A stretch of DNA of 64,000 nt from Sabethes cyaneus (taxonomy: Eukaryota; Arthropoda; Insecta; Diptera; Culicidae). The position numbers were made by a program, and so were the translations under genes. The stretch spans positions 197,655,939 to 197,719,938 of the forward strand of contig NC_071355.1 of assembly GCF_943734655.1 (NCBI RefSeq), in the 5' to 3' direction. Below, one piece after another: positions 57,301 to 64,000 of the stretch (position 1 is its first letter; each line of letters opens with the position of its first letter). The notes beneath the pieces were generated by a model, which was not told the origin of the DNA, did not search any database, and worked only from the letters and a program-made list of their open reading frames with translations.

Positions 57301-58579
57301 TGTGGCTATGTAAGCCGTTCGTGAGAAAAAGTTTAAGCAGGAAACGGAGAAAAAAGCTTCGTAACGTGTTTGGTCATTACAAGTGGAAAGTTTTCTGTAA
57401 AAGTTTCCTAGTCGCTTCCTTTTTTACACGGTGCAAGTCTCGTAGCAAATGCCACTAACAGCCGCTCTGCGACGCCAAATAGTGGAGTTATTTCTTTTCA
57501 TTCTTTTATCCGATATGCAATAAGATTTTGATAGAACTTCGATATTAGAAAACTACATCCGAACGAGTAGAAATAATTTTTTATAAATATCAATCCAACA
57601 CACATTTTGGCGACTCTGTTCGATGGGCAATCAATATATTTTTCAATTCGTTTTAGATTTCCCAGCTAACACCAACTCGTATATCAATGTACGCAAACTA
57701 TCGTAAATATCTCCTAACAAACTCCAAATCGTAACTAAAGCTGTATAAAGTGTGATCAAGCTGATTTTTTGTCGTATATAATGATAATGACTGACATACA
57801 TACGATTTTCAGCACAAAATCGTAGAGTAGTATGGAGCAACTCGCGCTTAATCGGATATTATCGTATATAAATACTTATATTGTCGTAACGCTCAAAATT
57901 ATTCGTAATCACGTATATCGCCTCCAAAATAGTACGGATATGCCAATTTTGTGCATGAAATACGATTTATTCAGCATGTATATCATGTCCGGGCTACGTA
58001 ATGCTGATTTTTTCCTTTTTTATACATATGAAAATGCTAGTTGGGTTGTTTGTCAGCATCATTAAAAGATGAAAGATTTTAAATCTTAATAGCTTTACCC
58101 ATTTTGAATCACTTTTAATTACTAATTGATTCATAAAAGATTCAATAATTCCATGGATATTAAACTAATATTGCTTTTCAATTGCTGAATCGGGAAAATA
58201 AATGAAAATTTTCATGATCGCGCGAAAATAAATGAACTGTGTGATCGCTTTGTTCCCTAGACACAGAAAGTAATTGGACACACATCCAGTTTGCTACAAT
58301 TTGGGTTATTTTTATTTAAGAAAAAAAAAATATAACAGAGCTTACTTGTCCCAACAGGTCACAAATTTTCTATTTGTTTTAACCTAGACTAACATGATGT
58401 CTCGAAAGTAAATGGTCCTAGGAATTTGTGAAACGATCTCCTTTCGTAGATAGATTGTATGGAAATACTGTTATATATTTGAATATATTTAAAATAAAGT
58501 GTTGTAAGAAAAAGATGAAGAAGCATTTTTTCTTGTCTTGTTGAGTTTTCAGAGTTTTTCGACGACAATCCGCTTATCG
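54392..58579. other. Unassigned ~4.2 kb
   Basis: No gene recognised. Short overlapping frames (maximum 103 codons) lack motifs. A CAG run occurs at 56090. 57640-58060 is rich in TCGTATATA-type words and may be an old A+T-rich repeat. Moderately G+C-richer stretches (54830-55230, 56840-57190) show no convincing exon. Confidence 0.35.
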
Positions 58580-59605
58580 AATCCATGTTGAATTCAGGAG
58601 ACATCCTCCCGTTTCTCGGTCTTGGACTACCTCTCTCCAGTCGCCCATAACAATATTTTGTTTCCGCTGGTCTCTCATCCTCATCATTGCAGCCTGCCGT
58701 GTTTTAGTTGCTTCACCATATCCGCATTTATTTAATGGTACATTTAATGATTCATGCACATGCGCCACACTCCTTCGTCTAATATGCCGCCAAGAATTGA
58801 TCGCAGGATCTTACGCTCAAAAACGCCAAGAGCTCGTCGGTCGCTCTCTTTCAACGCCCACGCTTCGTCCTTCGTGGCCGTAGAGTATCACCGGAAGAAT
58901 TAGCGACTTATAGAACACGAGTTTTGTACGGAGTCGTAGGCTACGGGACCTCAACTGGCTACTTAATCCATAGAAGGCCCTGTTGGCAGCCGGCATCTCT
59001 CTCTGCTCTGGCGTGTCACAGTTGCAGCCAATATGTGACTTCTGGTTTGATTCTTCTCATCAGTCACTCGTTGGTACTGTGCATCAAATCATTGAGTAGA
59101 ACTTGCTGCAGCAGTAGTACCCAACACTCTTCGCGCTGTAGTACTGATCGCGTCGTGCATGTACCTCCAGTGTTCGTTCAGGTTCTCTTCAGGTTGCGCT
59201 CTGCAGCAACTCTTTCCGCGTTGGTTTCGATTTGAATACGTTGGGCAACCGGGCGCGGATCTTGCTTACTACAAGATCACTATCTCCGAAAAGTGCCGAT
59301 CATCAACCCGAACGTGGTCGATCTGAGAGCAGCCTCTACATTAGGGTGTTTTCAGGTGTGCGCACGAATTCAGGTGTGCAAGCCATTCCTCTGGCTGCAG
59401 CGAAGTTGATTAGATTCAGGCCATTGTCGTTTGCGGTAGGATGGAGGCTTTCTATACCAATAACGGGACGAAAGAACTCTTTGCGTCCGACCTGATCATT
59501 TGTATCCCAGATCTTTATGTCATGCCCTGGGCACCCTCCCTGTGTCCTCTCGAGAAGATCATAGAACTCCTCTTTTACTGTGGTAATTGAAAGTCCTGCC
59601 CGCAA
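58580..59605 (-). pseudogene. RTE-type relic: endonuclease and thumb, RT lost
   Basis: Minus strand, in order: 59605-59336 encodes the C-terminal half of an APE-type endonuclease (VKEEFYDLLERTQ, then KIWDTNDQVGRKEFFRPVIG where the usual GDFNAQVG core is degraded, then NDNGLNLINFAAARGMA). The following 59330-59100 is the linker region. After a large internal loss comes the post-RT block (LKESDRRALGVFERKILRSILGGILDEGVW, about 58880-58760) and a terminal piece at 58720-58580. The RT catalytic core is missing, and frames are shifted in places. Confidence 0.8.
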
Positions 59606-60341
59606 TAGAATTTACTGCGAGGAATGATTTGCAGTAGCCATGGCGAAAACAGTCAAGCAACTACGCTCGATGCTTTGTTCGTGATGCCTGGACATAGTAG
59701 ATGCGGCATTTGCCAAATGCCTTCTCGAAAGAGGCAAGAGCGTCGAACGGAAGCCTGGTTCCGGACGCCGGACTACGCGATCGTGAAGTTGGTATGCATT
59801 CTACTGCAATCTGTGAAAACCCAGATGCATACATCAAACCAAAGTATGCAAACTGCAACGGTAACTACCACGTGTCCAGTGGTCGACCATGGCTGCATCA
59901 AGCGAACGGATTTCAAGCGAATCCGACAACAACTAACATCAAATAACCCACTCGATCGCAGTTGCACTGATCGAGGACTGTTGGGCATTACATATGCTGA
60001 GTATCCTGCCCTTCAGTCTCGTTGGAAGCTCCCTCTCAACTACCATCGTATCACCTTTAGAAAAAAACAGCAACGCACCAAATCTCCAACACCCATTCAG
60101 TTCAGCACCATCTGACCACTGCAGTGGTTTGAATGCTCGAAATCGTGAACTTTTTTAATAACTCTTTTAATAGTGATTTTATTAATATAGTATGTTTGGG
60201 GGAGCTTTATGCTGTGCTCAACCACAGGCGGCGCTGCAAAATAAAACTTTTTTGCTTTATGATATAGAGCTATGGATTCTTCGAAAAAGTTGTAGATAAT
60301 CTTACTGAAAAAATATTTACTGAAGATACTATTTTTCTATG
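59606..60341. other. Unassigned; contains a repeat shared with 5465-5640
   Basis: 59636-59788 (minus) matches 5465-5640 (plus). A 163-codon frame (59624-60115 plus) spans it but has no recognisable domain and overlaps repeat sequence, so I do not call it a gene. Confidence 0.4.
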
Positions 60342-60343
60342 TA

Positions 60344-61015
60344 GGGTATGTTGCTACATCGTCGTAATTGCCTATTCCCGTCCTATCCAACACAAATTAT
60401 TAAAAATACCAGCATTTTTGTGACACACAATGCAAAACTAGTTATTCCCTAATATTTTAGTTAGTTGTCTATCATACGCAATCAATCAAAGTGAGCTGAG
60501 ATCTATTTAAATGCTTTTTATCATTGAAGAAGTCCTACCAGCCAAATTTCCTACGTTTTTTCGTGCGACGAAGAAAACAATGTCGACTAATCGTTTTAAT
60601 TTCCGTCATTCATAAATGAAAATAACTCACGCAAGGCATTGTCGTTATTCTACAGCCAGAAAAACTTGCCTGACCTGCAGAAATTTTGTAGAATAACATT
60701 TGTCATGCCGTCCTACACAAATACTTGCGCATTAGCTTCGTAAACATTGTTGTGATTTTTAGTTCGGACGATGAAAAATTTTGTTGGACGGATTTTAAAA
60801 CGGTACGACGAATTTTAGCAATAAAGTCAGTTGCGTAATTTCAATAATATGCTTTAATAGTCGCTTCTCAGTGATTTCAAAGTTGACGGATCGGAAGGTA
60901 AGTGTGTTTTAGTCAAATCAGTACAAGAACTTTTGGAGTATTCACTAAATCCATCCAGCAAATGATGAAAATTAGAATGGCTTTCCTTATTACGACGGGA
61001 ATTAGAAAAAGACCC
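60344..61015. mobile_element. 672-bp internally deleted sister of 42861-45424
   Basis: The first 36 bp match 42861-42896 and the rest matches 44788-45424. The 1.9 kb between is absent, joined at a shared CCC. Same termini and flanking TA (60342-60343, 61016-61017). Confidence 0.8.
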
Positions 61016-61082
61016 TATCACAGTTTCTGAGATATTGGGCGTCATTTTTGACAGACCACTAAAAATCAATTTTATCAGTATA

Positions 61083-62456
61083 TTAGCTGACCCGACAAAC
61101 TTCGTATTGCCACAAATTAACCTGTGTTGTACATAAATCATGAACCTCGGATGATCTTTGTCACAATCTCGAGTTTTGCAAGCCCCCCAGTGGGCGGCGC
61201 TTCCGACGGCGGCTCACCGGCAATACTCGCGACCGTCTCGTCCTGAATGATCTAGTGTTACTATAGATAGTTTTTGTGGTCTTGTATTGACTAACGTTTT
61301 ATGGAAGAGTCTCGAATTTCTCGAGTTCGATTAGTTTTTGAGTTTCGCAAAAATTTCTGTTTTATTTGTATGAGAGTCCATATCCCCCTACCACAGGGGT
61401 GAGAGGTCTCTAACTATCGTAAAATAAATTCAAGACTCCAAAATCTCCCACATGCCAAATTTGGTTCCATTTGCTTGATTAGTTCTCAAGTTATAAGGAA
61501 ATTTGCATTTCATTTGTATGGGAGCTCCCCTCTTAAAAGGGGAAGGGGTCGTAATTCACCATAGAAAAAATTTCTGCCATCTAAAACTCCCACATGCCAA
61601 ATTTGGTTCCATTTGATTGATTAGTTCTCGAGATAAGAGGAAATTTGCATTTCATTTGTATGGAAGCCCACCCTCTTAAAGGGGAGATGGGCCATAACTC
61701 GCTTTCTAAAGAAGAGAGGGGTCTCAATTCACCATAGAAAAAAATCTTGCGTCCAAAACCACTTACATGTCAAATTTGGTTCCATTTGCTTGATGAGTTC
61801 TCGAGTTATGAGGAAATTTGATTTTCATTTGTATAGGAGCCCCCCCCCCTCTCAAAGTGGGGAAATCCATAGAAAATATACCATAGAAAATATTCTTGCC
61901 TACAAACACTCTAGAACTAATCAAGCAAATGGAACCAAATTTATCATGTGGGTGATAAATTTGGTTCCATTTGCTTGATTAGTTCTAGAGTTATGAGGAA
62001 ATTTGTATTTCGTTTATATGAGAGCCCCCCCTCTTAAAAAGGTAAGGGGTCCTAATTCATCATAGAAAAAATGGTTGCCTCCAAAAACACCCACATGCCA
62101 AATATGGTTCCATTTGCTTGATTAGTTCTCGAATTATGAGGAAATTTGTATAAAAGCCCCCCCTTTTAAAGAGGAGAGGAATTATAATTTCCGTTATAAA
62201 GAGGGGAGGGGTTTAAATTTACCATAGAATAAATTCTTGTCACCGAAAACACCCACATGATAAATTTTGTTCTATTTGCTTGATTAGTTGTCGAGTTATG
62301 CAGAAATTTGTGTTTCATTTGTATGGGAGCCCCCCCTCTTAGTGGGGGGAGGGGTTTCTAACCATCACTAAAACCTTTCCTGACCCCAAGAAACCTCTAC
62401 ATGCATACTTTCATCCCTATTGGTTCAGTAGTTTTCGATTCTATAAGGAACATACG

Positions 62457-62491
<35 letters not shown>

Positions 62492-62520
62492 GGACAGAAA
62501 TCCTTCTTTATAGGTATAGA
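61083..62520 (-). mobile_element. Non-autonomous Helitron, copy C
   Basis: On the minus strand it starts TCTATACCTATAAAG at 62520 and ends GGGTCAGCTAA at 61083 (CTRR rule satisfied), with A before and T after. It contains the microsatellite, tandem 143-bp sub-repeats and the 3' region. Near 61908-61992 a short palindromic rearrangement has flipped part of a sub-repeat (a GAACTAATCAAGCAAATGG-type stretch and its complement meet at GTGGGTGATAAAT). Confidence 0.85.
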
Positions 62521-64000
62521 TTTTTAAAGCTATACAATTTAGATAACAATACTGTTCTACAGATATGTAAATACCTTAAAAATACATCATTTTGCAGAAA
62601 GCCGCGAGCCTGTATCTTCAACTCAGACTGAGTTATTGACAGATTTCCCAAGCAGGGTCATCAACTTCCCTTTTTTACGACCAATTTTTTTTACGTCCCC
62701 TCAGTGGTGGATGTGAAACGAGATTTGAGTATATTTGCGATTGATTGTAGCCTAGTAACTCTCAATCAGATCAATGATCATTTCGGTGGCTAATAAAATA
62801 ATCTGTGAAATATATAAAATTGTTGGTTAAGTTAATCCCAACACAACGCAACTAGTTCCATTAGGATATTAGGAGGGTGCATCGCTCCACCACCTGTGAT
62901 TTATTCCACACTCTCTAGATCTTATTTAAATGGCGTTTTCATAAAAACACCAAGGAATTCCGCCCCATTCAAAACTATCTTGGTCAATTTGACCAAAATC
63001 ATTTGAAACCGACTTTTCGGCTTCAACATTTAGCATCAAGCTCAAGCACTTGAGCTACTATTAATTTACTTTTGTTACTTTAATTTACTATTTAACAGGT
63101 GCTGGGAGCATTCCTTTACATCTCTTCAATGTGGAAGTTAGCTGAATTCGTTCCTTGTACCGGGGAATAATCATTCTAATTCCAAGAGCTATCCACCCCT
63201 CAGTGCTTCAATTGTGTTGTAAAAAATGAAATATTTCCCAAAAATATTACAATCGGCAATTACAATCTAATGCAGTCTGTAAATAAGTTAATAGGTTGAT
63301 AGCAAATGTGTTAAAAGGAAAGTTGAAAAGCCGTATTTATAAGCTGTAATTTTATTTAACTTCATTGTCAAATTGTTCATTATGTTACTTACCTTCGATT
63401 TAAAATTTTGAATTTTAAGTAAATTATCAAATTGAAGCTGAAACAGGTCCTCAATATTTTTTATTATTCAATTTCTAAAATTATTTTTGTCATATAATAT
63501 ATTATTATTTTTATTATCGCAAAAAGAGTCACAATACTCCAAAAGCAATGATCCGGTAAAATTGGTTGACTGCTAACGCCATTATCGAATTAGAGAGGCA
63601 GCAAACCTACTTAAAATCAACCTTATCAATTATGTAATATCCGTCGAAATCTTATTCAGCTTCCGCACCAGACCGAGAACGGGAACCATATTATGTCTGT
63701 TATCAACATACGCTCGAGACGATACGCGGGGTTAAGCCGCTCCATTTTTTCCCTCAATATAGGGTGACACGTCCCGGGGAGTCATCTTCCGGTTTGCCAG
63801 TCATCAGTAGCAGATTTTTCACCCACTTTTCTTGAAAAATGGCGCGTTAAGATTCTAATGATACTCTCTTTTTCTTTCGTATATACTTTAGCCGAACAGC
63901 GCGTGGATGTTTTGCAGGCGGTTTGCTATGTAGTAGCATTACGATTTTTCTTGGCGGTTGCGATCCGTAACATTTTCCTTGCCGGCATGAAGATTCCCGC
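62521..64000. other. Unassigned sequence to window end
   Basis: No gene or repeat recognised. The last ~350 bp are less A+T-rich and include an acceptor-like CTTTCGTATATACTTTAG, but no exon could be supported. Confidence 0.3.

Noticed and set aside
59624..60115. 163-codon ORF as a host gene
   Set aside because: Overlaps a dispersed repeat shared with 5465-5640 and adjoins an RTE relic; no domain seen.
1..64000. CRISPR array or bacterial operon interpretation of the regular repeats
   Set aside because: Repeat units are contiguous or degenerate without unique spacers; elements are eukaryotic retrotransposons, SINEs and Helitrons.

Overview
This window looks like a repeat-dominated, A+T-rich stretch of an insect genome. 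A dipteran, and most probably a mosquito, is my inference. It rests on the kind of transposable elements seen (RTE-like and other non-LTR retrotransposons, tRNA-derived SINEs, hAT-like and TA-flanked TIR elements, non-autonomous Helitrons with minisatellite interiors, an env-bearing gypsy-type LTR element) and on the absence of bacterial gene structure. I recognise no complete host gene. Two weak exon candidates are listed (1610-1721 + and 39810-39950 -). Most long open frames are transposon remnants or by-products of simple-sequence arrays.

Layout, 1-31 kb. A decayed Helitron-family fragment (1-1372) is split by a tRNA-derived SINE, itself split by a small TIR element. An antisense RTE remnant (5960-8375) carries a younger 5'-truncated RTE insertion (6996-8243, 11-bp target duplication). 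Then come a 2-kb TA-flanked TIR element (9426-11441), a foldback element (11839-12335), a non-LTR RT relic, a truncated SINE, Helitron copy A (14132-15655), about 5.5 kb without features, and a full SINE (21398-21881). A nested complex (22110-26700) follows: an old minus-strand RT is interrupted by a 4-kb TA-flanked composite, which holds a second RT-bearing element and a hAT element with an RTE relic inside.

Layout, 31-47 kb. The most striking object is 31427-37207: one insertion bounded by a 13-bp duplication, built as a giant hairpin of two ~610-bp units facing two inverted units. It was later hit by a hAT MITE in the left arm (8-bp duplication) and by a Helitron in the right arm, placed exactly between A and T. 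A degenerate 12-bp-type array (37310-38120), a ~70-bp tandem array with a poly(A) retroposon inside it, and a 2.6-kb TIR element follow. That element has a 672-bp internally deleted sister at 60344-61015.

Layout, 45-64 kb. A 7-bp (AAGTCCC) satellite is split by a tRNA-derived SINE, which is split by a 5.8-kb gypsy-type LTR retrotransposon (47352-53161, 367-bp LTRs that I read as identical, 4-bp duplication). Its pol is split by a MITE-like insert. Further on lie a degenerate RTE relic (58580-59605, minus) and Helitron copy C (61083-62520). The overall picture is layered nesting of mobile DNA in both orientations, as found in pericentromeric or intergenic heterochromatin or a piRNA-cluster-like locus. 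That last reading is a hypothesis.
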